From Desulfobulbus sp. (GTDB taxonomy: Bacteria > Desulfobacterota > Desulfobulbia > Desulfobulbales > Desulfobulbaceae), in contig JAQUEZ010000076.1 in the NCBI GenBank assembly GCA_028684915.1, forward strand, positions 1 to 26,671: a stretch of 26,671 bases of DNA. Direction: 5' to 3'. Under the pieces are notes generated by a model. It had not been told where the DNA came from. It saw only the letters and a list, made by a program, of their open reading frames with translations, and did not search any database. A program made the position numbers and the translations under genes. Below are positions 17,608 to 25,220 of this stretch, in pieces; positions within the stretch are counted from its first letter, which is position 1, and every line of letters starts with the position of its first letter.

Positions 17608-19017
17608 TTCAAAATTTTTGTGTGGAGAGAGGCTGTAGAGATTGATCAGCTGGTAAAGGCGGGCGCGGGAGAGACCAGAAATCCGACAGGCTTCCTTGAT
17701 ATTACCTTGGGTAAAGACAAAGAGGTGCTGAAGATAATGTTTTTCCTGTTCTGCCTTATGACTTTTCCAGTCTATGGGGCAGGCCTGGTCTAAAGGTGGG
17801 CAGGGGAGAGATGCTTGGTGAGGGGGAGGATCGCTCGTAAAGCCTTTTAACGCTTTGCAGACGCGGATATGCTCGGGAAGATGGTAAGCAAAAAGGGATG
17901 GATGATGAATGGCATTGGCAAAAACTTGCTCCAGGGTTTGCTGTAGTTCCCGTACATTCCCTGGCCAATCATAGGCCATGAGGGATTCAAAAAATTCATC
18001 GGCGATGCCCTTGGAGCTGATTTTGGATCGATCGCAGAGACGAGCGAGAAAATAACGACTCAACAGCCGGATATCCTCTTTGCGGTCTCGTAAGGGGGGA
18101 AGGTGAAGGCTTAGGGAGCGTAACCGGTAGAGGAGATCTGGTCGAAATGACCCGTCGGCGGACTTTTCCGTCAGATCCCGGTTAGTAGCAGCGAGCAGAC
18201 GAAAATTACTGTGCTCTTCTTTGGTCGCGCCGATGGGACGAAAAGTGCGCTCCTGCAGGACACGGAGAAAGGTCTTTTGGATGCGCTCCGGTAACTCACC
18301 TACCTCGTCAAGAAACAGCGTTCCACCGTGGGCCATCTTGATCAATCCTGTCGCTGTGCGATCAGCCCCGGTAAAAGAGCCCTTAACATGACCAAACAGC
18401 GTGCTTTCAATCAGATTTTCCGGGAGAGAGGCGCAGTCGACGACCACAAAAGGTTGACCAGTGCGATTGGAATTGTCGTGAATAGCCCGGGCAAAAACTT
18501 CCTTACCGGTACCGGTTTCCCCGGTAATCAAGACATTTGCTTCACCGGCAGCCGCCCTTGCCACCTGATCAATACAGGTGTTAATGACCATACTTCGGCC
18601 GATAATGGCGTCTCGCTTAAGTGCCACCGGCACCAGTTCTATCTTTTGCTTTTGCTCTCGGTATTCAAGGGCGCGGGTGAGAGGGAGAAGCAGATTTTTC
18701 AGTACATGGGGTTTTTCTAGGTAACTCCAGGCGCCTGATTGAATGGCCTTTTTCGCACCGTCGGGATCGCCGGAACCGGTCATGATGATGATTTCCGGGT
18801 GAGAGGGGGTGGTCGCAAATTGCGGAAAAGATTCCAGTCCGTTGCCATCAGGCATCTGAACATCGAGAAAGATAACGTCGACGTTGCCTTGTTGGGCAAG
18901 ATGCCCCGCTTCCCTCAGGGTGTGCGCCGTCCTGACAGAGTGACCTGCCCGTGAAAGATGGGTACTGAGCATCTCACAGAGCATGGTGTCGTCGTCAACG
19001 ATCAGAATCTCAGCCAT
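17593..19017 (-). CDS. NtrC-family sigma-54-dependent response regulator
   Basis: A 474-residue activator of RNA polymerase-sigma54. The receiver (1-120) has the acidic cluster at D8-D10, phosphoacceptor D52, T80 and K102. The AAA+ domain has Walker A GETGTGKE (166-173), the sigma-54 contact loop GSFTGA (213-218, a known variant of GAFTGA), Walker B LFLDE (234-238), sensor and arginine-finger regions, and YDWPGNVREL (349-358). A Pro-rich linker (about 385-415) leads to a Fis-type helix-turn-helix (GNIKEACRISGLSRARLYQLI, 438-458). No strong ribosome site precedes the ATG. The partner kinase is not adjacent. I found no convincing -24/-12 sigma-54 promoter in the nearby intergenic regions, so its targets are unknown. 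Confidence 0.93.
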   Translation of the reverse strand: MAEILIVDDDTMLCEMLSTHLSRAGHSVRTAHTLREAGHLAQQGNVDVIFLDVQMPDGNGLESFPQFATTPSHPEIIIMTGSGDPDGAKKAIQSGAWSYLEKPHVLKNLLLPLTRALEYREQKQKIELVPVALKRDAIIGRSMVINTCIDQVARAAAGEANVLITGETGTGKEVFARAIHDNSNRTGQPFVVVDCASLPENLIESTLFGHVKGSFTGADRTATGLIKMAHGGTLFLDEVGELPERIQKTFLRVLQERTFRPIGATKEEHSNFRLLAATNRDLTEKSADGSFRPDLLYRLRSLSLHLPPLRDRKEDIRLLSRYFLARLCDRSKISSKGIADEFFESLMAYDWPGNVRELQQTLEQVFANAIHHPSLFAYHLPEHIRVCKALKGFTSDPPPHQASLPCPPLDQACPIDWKSHKAEQEKHYLQHLFVFTQGNIKEACRISGLSRARLYQLINLYSLSPHKNFEGCSV

Positions 19018-19260
19018 TTAGAGGACTTCAACTTGTGGAGATTTACTCTGTCCAATTGTGCATGGATTGGTAACAGAAAACGTAAAATGGTTAAGGTGAG
19101 TCTGTACATAATTATAGTTCAAGGCAGATCGAAATTTTCTTCCCTGTCAATCGCGTGGAGTCTGCGGTTGCCTCGTATTGCGCTCTATTAATAAATACTA
19201 CATTAAAATTTAAGCGTGATGATATCGAGCCAGATAAATTAATCTATGCTTAGATTGCCC

Positions 19261-21198
19261 TTATGCGACCACAACAAAATCACCTGCTGACAATGAAGAT
19301 GGTTTATTTTTCAATAGGGCAAACTGTATTGCTGCGCCACTGTTTATTCCATCATAGTCATAGAGTAATGCACCTGTTGTCGTGTTGTATAGAATGTGGT
19401 CGTTAATATCTATGGATGCCCCATCTGTTGTCGCTCGAAAAAAATCAGCATTTAGATTTCCAATAGAAAGATTTTTAAAAATAGTTTTATCTAATTGAAC
19501 CTTGTCAGTCCCTGAAGTGAAGTCAGTTATAGTATCTGTATTTTTTGATTTATTTAGTGAAGTTCGGAAAACAAAGGTATCGCGACCAGACCCACCAGTG
19601 AGAGTGTCATTACCATTGCCACCATTGAGGGTGTCATTACCGTTACGCCCCCGCAAAGTGTCCATGCCGAGGTTGCCATTCAAGACATTGTCGCTCTCAT
19701 TGCCTAAAAGTAGATTGTCTAAAGCGTTACCTGACCCTGAAATCGCTGATTTTCCAGCTAAATAAAGCCCCTCGACATTAGCTGGCAAGGCATACCTAAC
19801 ACTCGAAATAATTATATCACTTCCTTTATTAAAACCTTCAACAACAACGTCGCCGACATTATCGACCTTGTAGGTATCATGACCATTACCACCGATCAAT
19901 CTGTCCGCCCCGGACTTGCCATCAAGAAGATTGCCAGCATCGTTACCAGTGATGGTATTCGAAAGAGCGTTTCCTAAACCTTCAATATCCGTATTTCCAA
20001 GCAAGACAAGATTTTCGCAATGATCCCCTAACGTCCAATCGACCCATGCTCGGACAGTGTCTAAACCCTGGTTAGCGAATTCGACCACAATATCTCGAGT
20101 AGAATTAACGATATATGTATCGTTACCTATCCCGCCGCGTAGAGTGTCGTTGCCGAGAGCACCATTTAAAATATCGTTTCCGGCACGGCCGTTTAAAACG
20201 TTGCTGGCACTATTTCCTAAAATTTTATTTGCCAAGGCATTACCGGTTCCCCTGACAGCTGTGGTTCCAATCAAGGTAAGTCGTTCAATGTTATTACCCA
20301 AAATCCAGTTAACGCTTGATCGGACCGTGTCTAGCCCCTCCTTGGACTCCTCAATAATTATATCGCCGGACGTGTTGGCAATATAGGTATCATTTCCTAG
20401 CCCACCTCGCATGATGTCGTTACCTAGGCCACCGTTGAGAGTGTCATTGCCAGATTCACCGTACAATATATCGGTGAGAGATGTTCCAAGAAGAACATCA
20501 TCCCCTTGGGTCCCCTGGTGGAAGATGTCCAAAGTTCCTTGAGTACCGCCCAAGCCATCGTTGCCGTACAACCAATACAGCGCTAATAGGTCGTATTCTT
20601 GGTAGGTGGATTTTATTCCAGCCGTATCTTTATAGGACATGAGTGTATAGTCTGTATTGTCCGTTGAATCCGGTAGAGTAAAGGGGGGTTCAAAAGGATG
20701 CTTCAGACCAAGAGCGTGGCCTAACTCATGCAAGAGTGTTTGGTATCCTCCACTGCCAAGCGAAGGATCGATATTGATGTCTTCGAACTCATTGTTGTCC
20801 AAAAAAATATTAGAAATGGCGGAATAGTAGGTAATCGTACCGATGGTTGTATAACTCCAAGATGCACTACTTATGCATATTCCACTGATATTTGAGCCAC
20901 TGATGATGTCACCGTATGCAAAATATAGGTCAGCACTGTCCGCATATTTTGCCTCCTCAAAGTGAATGCCAGTAATGGAGGTAATATAATCAAGTGCGGT
21001 TATGGCCGCTGTTTCTTGATCAGAGTTGAATGCCGTTATCCCGTTCACACTGTCACTTGGACCGTTGAGTTCAAAACTGTAATAAAGAGTGGTTCGTTCG
21101 GGGGTGAGGTAATTCCAGGCCGGTATCCCTTCAATCAACGCGTCAATAGCGTTAATGCCTGAATAGGAAACGGTGTTGACATCATCGACAGTAGCCAA
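19261..21198 (-). CDS. Secreted serralysin-like (M10B) metalloprotease with RTX repeats
   Basis: I place the start at the TTG ending at 21198, because AAGGAG lies seven bases before it; an upstream TTG (21231) lacks a site. This gives 645 residues. The zinc site HELGHALGLKH (157-167) and Met-turn LMSY (186-189) define an M10 metzincin. Glycine-rich calcium-binding nonapeptides (GGxGNDT type) occur at about 248-272, 336-360, 432-442 and 504-542. Between them a unit of about 85-90 residues (DTYIVN, DTVR, ENLVLLG, GNALxN) repeats three times. The C-terminus (ITDFTSGTDK to DFVVVA) looks like a type I secretion signal, so export to the medium without a cleaved N-terminal signal is expected. No ABC/MFP/TolC export genes or inhibitor are linked. 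It is more AT-rich than its neighbours, hinting at transfer. Confidence 0.9.
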   Translation of the reverse strand: MATVDDVNTVSYSGINAIDALIEGIPAWNYLTPERTTLYYSFELNGPSDSVNGITAFNSDQETAAITALDYITSITGIHFEEAKYADSADLYFAYGDIISGSNISGICISSASWSYTTIGTITYYSAISNIFLDNNEFEDINIDPSLGSGGYQTLLHELGHALGLKHPFEPPFTLPDSTDNTDYTLMSYKDTAGIKSTYQEYDLLALYWLYGNDGLGGTQGTLDIFHQGTQGDDVLLGTSLTDILYGESGNDTLNGGLGNDIMRGGLGNDTYIANTSGDIIIEESKEGLDTVRSSVNWILGNNIERLTLIGTTAVRGTGNALANKILGNSASNVLNGRAGNDILNGALGNDTLRGGIGNDTYIVNSTRDIVVEFANQGLDTVRAWVDWTLGDHCENLVLLGNTDIEGLGNALSNTITGNDAGNLLDGKSGADRLIGGNGHDTYKVDNVGDVVVEGFNKGSDIIISSVRYALPANVEGLYLAGKSAISGSGNALDNLLLGNESDNVLNGNLGMDTLRGRNGNDTLNGGNGNDTLTGGSGRDTFVFRTSLNKSKNTDTITDFTSGTDKVQLDKTIFKNLSIGNLNADFFRATTDGASIDINDHILYNTTTGALLYDYDGINSGAAIQFALLKNKPSSLSAGDFVVVA

Positions 21199-21557
21199 GA
21201 TTAAGCTCCTTGTTTTAAGAGTACTCTGCAAGGTAAATCTAACTTCATTAACAAATATAATTGCATCGTTGAAAATGAAGTTGGCAGAAATGCTGAGAGT
21301 ATATTAGCAGGGGGAACGGTTAGCACCGTTTACCGATTTTTGTTCCTGAGCCATACGGGAAAAAACAGTATTTTTCAATTCGCAGTCAAGATTCACTCGT
21401 GAAAAGTCTAAAACCAAAAATTTACGTTTCGTAAATACAGTATGTTGCGAAGATCAGACGTCGATATCGAGATTTTTTTACGAGAACGACAATCAAGGCA
21501 ATATTGATTTTGTTAACCGAATTGTCCCACCATGAAAATCTTTGTCAAGTAAATGGG
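21199..21557. other. AT-rich intergenic region with inverted repeats and one repeat copy
   Basis: About 360 bases upstream of the RTX gene, with no gene. It holds AACGGT-TAGC-ACCGTT (21315-21330), TTTACG-TTT-CGTAAA (21421-21435), and one copy of a 36-bp interspersed repeat (21458-21493). The promoter of the protease gene should lie in 21199-21330, but no confident box can be named. Confidence 0.5.
21458..21493 (+). repeat. Interspersed intergenic repeat, copy A
   Basis: A 36-base stretch starting ACGTCGAT, with a central T7 and ending GAGAACGACAAT. It matches copy C (26198-26232, opposite strand) at 31 of 36 positions with one gap, and shares its right-hand 25 bases with copy B. It lies between the protease and the kinase remnant. 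Confidence 0.65.
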
Positions 21558-21761
21558 TTATGAATTATTTGCTTTTTTGGGGTAGGGGGATCCTTCCAGG
21601 AGAACTTCCGGGAGCAGAACCCGAAAGACAGAGCCCTTGTGGGGTTGACTTTGCACGGAGATAGCTCCTCCTAATTTGTTAACGATGCTCCAGGGCAAGG
21701 GAAGACTAAAATCACGGCCAATAAATTTTTCCGAATATAAAGGGTCGAAAATACTTGCCAT
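21558..21761 (-). pseudogene. C-terminal remnant of a histidine kinase ATPase domain, truncated at the insertion sequence
   Basis: The 67 codons read IFDPLYSEKF then GRDFSLPL, IVNKLGGAISVQSQPHKGSVFRVLLPE. This matches the end of a HATPase domain, where families have IFDPFFSTKF, GRGLGL and GGAIxVxSExGxGSxFxxxLP. The nucleotide-binding G2 glycines are degraded. The kinase-like sequence starts right at the inverted repeat of the insertion element (21763), so the ATG at 21759-21761 is simply an internal Met. The rest of the kinase is not found on the far side of the element, so the upstream part has been lost. Not expected to be functional. Confidence 0.8.
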
Positions 21762-21762
21762 C

Positions 21763-23096
21763 CAACATTGTCCGGTTAGGAACTTGTATATTTTTTCCGC
21801 CTATTCACTCGCTGCCGGTGGCCTTGTTGCCGCCTTACCCGGTGGTATGATCCTGGCGGGTTGGGGCTGAGGAGTTGGCGTGCCTCGTTCTGGATTTGGT
21901 GGCGGAGTTGCCGTACTCGGCGGATGGACCCCGCTCGCCATGGTTTTCATGGCAGTAGACCGCCAACAGCAGATAGGTGATTAGCCCAGACAAAATTTGA
22001 ACCAACATGCTGTTTTTACTCCTGGCAAACAGATGGTAAACATGCAGATGCTTTTTCCACCATCCGAGAAACGTCTCGATATTCCCACTGAAGTTTATAC
22101 CTAAGCGTGACCTGCTCCGTAGTCAGGTCGAAACGGTCGGTCGCTTATCAGATAGTTCACGCCATCGAGCTCGAAGCCCACGACCCGAACAGGAATCTCG
22201 GTCTGCATACCACTGGGAACGCCAAGAATCACTTTGGCAGCGAAAGAGGCGGATGAATTTGCAGTAAGGGGAAGTTTTTCCATGACTGCCATGTGCGTGT
22301 TTTCTTTGATTCGGCAGATAAAATGGCGTCCCTCCTTGTGCCATTGATCGAAAGGTTCATGATCCTGGTAGCGGCGATCCATTCCCCCCGTCTGGCTCGG
22401 TTGCACCAGGAAATTGACTTGAGGCCGTTCCGCACCGTTCCCGTCCGTCAAGACCAGGTTTAGGGGGATGCCATGGGGCAGGTCAAAATTGAGATGCAAC
22501 TTGGCCTTGTTGTTTTGAGTCTGATATTCTGCCCAGGTCATTGACAAGACCGAATCGGTAAACGACCCATCAACTGCGACTAGCTCGCCAAGTTCGATGT
22601 GCCGCGTAGGATGAATTCCGGCGGCTTGCTTTTGCAACTCACAAAATACATACAAGAATTGCTCGACGCAGCGTTTGTTGACGGTGTCGAAAAAGGTGGA
22701 ACGTTTGACGCCACCAGCGGGGGCTATCAGATGCCAGGAATATTCATCCTCCTCTAAATTCTGAAGGAGTTCCCTGCCGGAAGAAAATTCGTTCAGATGG
22801 TAATAGACCAGGATGTTAAGAATATCGTCGGTTGTCATTGTCAATGGTTTGTTTGATTTCGACCGTAACGGTGGCGTAATCGGGAGTATTTTTTGGGCAG
22901 GATCCATGAGTTTATCGTAAGCTGGTGTAGCGTGCCATCGAGAAACAAAGCGGACGCGTTTCATATTATCTCCTTGAAAAAATTGTATTTTTCGAGGAGC
23001 GCGAATGATGCTCGCTTCAATGTCAAAGAAAAAATGCCTCAGTTTCAATTTTATGCCGATTTTTTTCGCCAGCAATTTTCTAACTGGACACTGCTG
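21763..23096 (-). mobile_element. IS4-family insertion sequence, degenerate
   Basis: Length about 1.33 kb. Imperfect terminal inverted repeats of 23 bases: left 21763-21785 (begins CAACATTGTCCGGTTAG) and right 23074-23096 (complement begins CAGCAGTGTCCAGTTAG), matching at 18 of 23. The only gene is a transposase running right to left. No convincing target-site duplication is left; TGCCAT appears at both junctions but in different phase. Insertion cut a histidine kinase gene at the left end. Confidence 0.8.
21835..22964 (-). pseudogene. IS4-family DDE transposase with two frameshifts
   Basis: The start ATG ends at 22964 and is preceded by AAGGAGAT. The first frame runs 288 codons (MKRVRFVSRW...) to a stop at 22101. 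It includes the first catalytic Asp region LVAVDGSF and the second region GGMDRRYQDHEPF. At 22135-22142 GGTC is duplicated in tandem, shifting the frame after NYLISD; the continuing RFDLTTEQVTLRYKLQWE is found in the next frame. One extra base near 22081 shifts it again into IETFLGWWKKHLHVYHLF, which stays open to the TAA at 21835. Rejoined, YKLQWEIETFLGWWK gives the IS4 Y-x2-R-x3-E-x6-K signature with Q in place of R. The element cannot make an intact transposase. Confidence 0.87.
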
Positions 23097-23247
23097 CCAT
23101 GATCCCGATTTTTATTTTAAATGGCGCGAAAAATTAGCGGAAATCTTATTCAGGGACCTCGTATTTAAAATAATCATGGAGCTACGGCATTTAGCAACAA
23201 GATACCCGATGGGTAAACTAGAGGGACTTTTCAGAGTGAGTGATTTA

Positions 23248-23261
23248 ATTGGTAATCCAAT
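23248..23261. promoter_or_regulatory. FadR/GntR-type operator, imperfect copy (O1)
   Basis: ATTGGTAATCCAAT: the same half-site as O2 and O3 with one mismatch in the right half (TCCAAT for ACCAAT). It lies about 220 bases before the first permease gene. Confidence 0.5.
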
Positions 23262-23311
23262 ATATTTGCTCAATATCCATCAAAAATATTGTGAAAAATT
23301 ACTGCCACGCT

Positions 23312-23329
23312 ATATTGGTCAACCAATAT
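23312..23329. promoter_or_regulatory. FadR/GntR-type operator (O2)
   Basis: ATATTGGTCAACCAATAT is a perfect palindrome around a 2-base centre. It fits the FadR-subfamily pattern TGGT-N(0-3)-ACCA and matches the site in front of the adjacent GntR gene. It lies 140 bases before the permease start, probably near its promoter. Confidence 0.68.
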
Positions 23330-23378
23330 GTTCACCCAAATGCAAGAGGGGAAACAGAGCACGGGGTAAATTGAATCA

Positions 23379-23402
23379 GTTTAGCGGTTTAGCGGTTTAG
23401 TG
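23379..23402 (+). repeat. Three tandem 8-base units GTTTAGCG
   Basis: GTTTAGCG, GTTTAGCG, GTTTAGTG in direct succession, ending 66 bases before the permease start. Likely a slippage product; copy number could vary between strains. Confidence 0.7.
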
Positions 23403-23468
23403 AGCATTGGGAACCATTGGTTTGCATTCCAGCGTATTTTCGGTGTTGTCCGAAAACAGGAGGGGCGT

Positions 23469-24272
23469 ATGAGTATTGAAATTTTGATGATGTATCTTGG
23501 TGTCGGCGCAATTACCGGCCTGCTCGCCGGTCTGCTCGGAGTTGGGGGTGGGGTGGTTATCGTCCCTATGTTGGTTTTTTGTTTTACTCAACAGGGGGTG
23601 GCCCCAGATCAAATGATGCATTTGGCTTTGGGAACCTCGCTGGCCAGTATTGTTTTTACCTCTGTATCAAGCTTTATGTCGCACCATAGGCGAGGAGCGG
23701 TTGATTGGTCTATTGTTAAGCGCATTGTCCCGGGTATCTTGGTCGGTACCTTCGGTGGCACCTTCATAGCCTCGCGTCTCTCCGCCGGATTTCTCAAAGG
23801 ATTTTTTTGTGTCTTCCTTTATACGGTTGCCACGCAGATGTTTTTGAATAAAAAACCGCAGGCAAATCGGAACTTGCCTGCAACTTCCGGCATGTTCGGT
23901 GTTGGATCGGTCATTGGTGTGGTCAGTGCTCTGGTCGGCATCGGTGGCGGTTCGCTTTCAGTACCTTTTATGCTGTGGTGTAATGTGAACGCTCATCGCG
24001 CCATCGGCACTTCGGCTGCCATTGGATTCCCCATCGCTGTTGCCGGAGCTGTTGGATACATCGTCAATAATCTTCATGGGGCTGACCTGCCACCTTACAG
24101 TCTTGGATTTGTGTATCTCCCGGCATTGGTGGGGATTATGGTGGCCTCAGTATGTACTGCTCCCCTAGGAGTGAAATTAGCTCATGCCCTTCCCGTTGAC
24201 AAACTCAAGCGCATCTTTGCTGTATTTCTCTATGTGGTCGCCACCAGGATGGTGTGGAGCTTGATTCAATGA
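23469..24272 (+). CDS. TauE/SafE (TSUP) family permease, copy 1
   Basis: A 267-residue inner-membrane protein with about eight hydrophobic segments. The internal two-fold repeat of the family is visible: GLLGVGGGVVIVP (21-33) in the first half and ALVGIGGGSLSVP (154-166) in the second. TSUP proteins are thought to export sulfite, sulfoacetate or other small organosulfur and organic anions. The start is the ATG at 23469, with AGGAGG just upstream; an earlier ATG (23400) is less likely, and the 267-residue length then equals that of its paralogue at 25221. Two operator-like palindromes lie upstream. It is followed by the GntR regulator gene. The substrate is not determined. Confidence 0.9.
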   Translation: MSIEILMMYLGVGAITGLLAGLLGVGGGVVIVPMLVFCFTQQGVAPDQMMHLALGTSLASIVFTSVSSFMSHHRRGAVDWSIVKRIVPGILVGTFGGTFIASRLSAGFLKGFFCVFLYTVATQMFLNKKPQANRNLPATSGMFGVGSVIGVVSALVGIGGGSLSVPFMLWCNVNAHRAIGTSAAIGFPIAVAGAVGYIVNNLHGADLPPYSLGFVYLPALVGIMVASVCTAPLGVKLAHALPVDKLKRIFAVFLYVVATRMVWSLIQ

Positions 24273-24367
24273 TTGTTCCATCGCTGTCGAAGAAAAGGAA
24301 CGTGCAAAGATCGGAAAAAAGGAGCACCGTGGATCGCAAAAAAAACGGTGATGCCTGATGAATAGTT

Positions 24368-24385
24368 AAATTGGTAAACCAATTT
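24368..24385. promoter_or_regulatory. FadR/GntR-type operator (O3) before the regulator gene
   Basis: AAATTGGTAAACCAATTT is a perfect palindrome around a 2-base centre, resembling the PdhR/LldR class of sites (AATTGGT...ACCAATT). It ends 17 bases before the GntR start and touches the ribosome site region, a position that suits autorepression. Confidence 0.72.
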
Positions 24386-24402
24386 GGCGGAGGAAAAGAG
24401 CG

Positions 24403-25125
24403 ATGGATGTCGGAAAAAAGGAAGAGAAAAAAAACGTGTATACCGCCATCATCGAACGTATCCATTGTATGATCGTTGACGGGGAATTATCGCCTGGTGA
24501 CAAGTTGCCGCCGGAACGTAAGCTAGCTGTACGTTTTGGCGTATCACGCAGCCACTTGCGACAAGCATTTCAAGCGTTAACTGAACGAGGAGTGATCGAA
24601 AGCCGACAGGGTGATGGTACCTATCTCCTGACCAATTTGGAGAGCGGTCCATCCGTGGATACCATCCTTGAAGCGATCACCGCTCAAAGTGATGTACTCC
24701 GTGAGGTCATTGAATTCAGGCAAATGATCGAACCGCAGATAGCGGCCCTCGCGGCCCGGCGTATTGACACCGCTACACTTGATCGTCTGAAAGTGGTGAC
24801 CTGTGATCAGCAGCGAGCCCTCATAGGAGGCCGTGAGACCACTGATTTAGATGCCGAATTTCACCGGATTCTGGCGGAAAGTGCCAATAATCGAGTGCTG
24901 AGCCGGGTGATGGTAACGATTCAGTCAATCATCAATGAGAGTCGTTCCGAATGGTTGCAGAGCTCTGATCGAAGTTTGACTTCAGTGGAAGGGCATCTGC
25001 GGATTATTGACGCCCTGGAAGCAGGTGACGCGGACATGGCCTCGCAAGCTATGCAGCAACATATAATGGCTATCGGCCAAGTTATTTTTCGTGAGGAGGA
25101 TGGCGAGGAATGCGAAATTATCTAA
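24403..25125 (+). CDS. GntR-family transcriptional regulator, FadR subfamily (FCD domain)
   Basis: A 240-residue cytosolic repressor. The winged helix-turn-helix covers 12-76: VYTAIIERI, then LSPGDKLPPERKLAVRFGVSRSHLRQAFQAL, then ERGVIESRQGDGTYL. The all-helical FCD effector domain (about 95-225) keeps the metal ligands D150 and H154 (DAEFH), H198 (GHLR) and H220 (QQH). FCD regulators answer to small carboxylates such as lactate, pyruvate or glycolate. GGAGG nine bases upstream supports the ATG. It sits between two paralogous TauE permease genes, and palindromes of the FadR type lie before it and before the first permease, so it probably controls both and itself. Confidence 0.93.
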   Translation: MDVGKKEEKKNVYTAIIERIHCMIVDGELSPGDKLPPERKLAVRFGVSRSHLRQAFQALTERGVIESRQGDGTYLLTNLESGPSVDTILEAITAQSDVLREVIEFRQMIEPQIAALAARRIDTATLDRLKVVTCDQQRALIGGRETTDLDAEFHRILAESANNRVLSRVMVTIQSIINESRSEWLQSSDRSLTSVEGHLRIIDALEAGDADMASQAMQQHIMAIGQVIFREEDGEECEII

Positions 25126-25144
25126 AGATTCAAGGATAATACCA

Positions 25145-25176
25145 CCGTAAAAAATACAATCCGAGGTTTTTTACGG
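25145..25176. other. Hairpin between the regulator and second TauE gene
   Basis: CCGTAAAAAA (25145-25154) pairs perfectly with TTTTTTACGG (25167-25176), loop 12 bases. It starts 20 bases after the regulator's stop. The T6 is part of the stem and no U tail follows, so it is at best a weak terminator or attenuator. Its right arm is shared with repeat copy B. Confidence 0.5.
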
Positions 25177-25186
25177 GAACGACAAT
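25162..25186 (+). repeat. Interspersed intergenic repeat, copy B (partial)
   Basis: CGAG, a T6 tract, ACGGGAACGACAAT: the right-hand part of the element seen whole at 21458-21493, lacking the ACGTCGAT end. As in copy A, an AATATTGA follows within a few bases. Confidence 0.55.
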
Positions 25187-25220
25187 TTTTAATATTGAGA
25201 AAGAGGAGCAGTGGAGGAGC

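Larger units (their letters stand above)
23097..23468. other. Regulatory intergenic region upstream of the first TauE gene
   Basis: About 370 AT-rich bases from the end of the insertion element to the permease start. It carries two operator-like palindromes (23248-23261 and 23312-23329) and a triple 8-base tandem repeat GTTTAGCG (23379-23402, the last unit GTTTAGTG). An open frame across it (23005-23400) starts inside the insertion sequence and lacks a ribosome site, so I do not call a gene. Confidence 0.5.

Noticed and set aside
2351..21448. Identical 13-mer TACAGTATGTTGC at 2351-2363 and 21436-21448
   Set aside because: A few such matches are expected by chance in a window of this size, and flanking bases do not match.
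21756..23100. TGCCAT at both ends of the insertion element as a target-site duplication
   Set aside because: The two copies are not in equal register with the inverted repeats and are shorter than usual for IS4 elements.
23005..23400. 131-codon plus-strand open frame over the right end of the insertion element
   Set aside because: It starts inside the element, has no ribosome site, and runs through the operator palindromes and tandem repeat.
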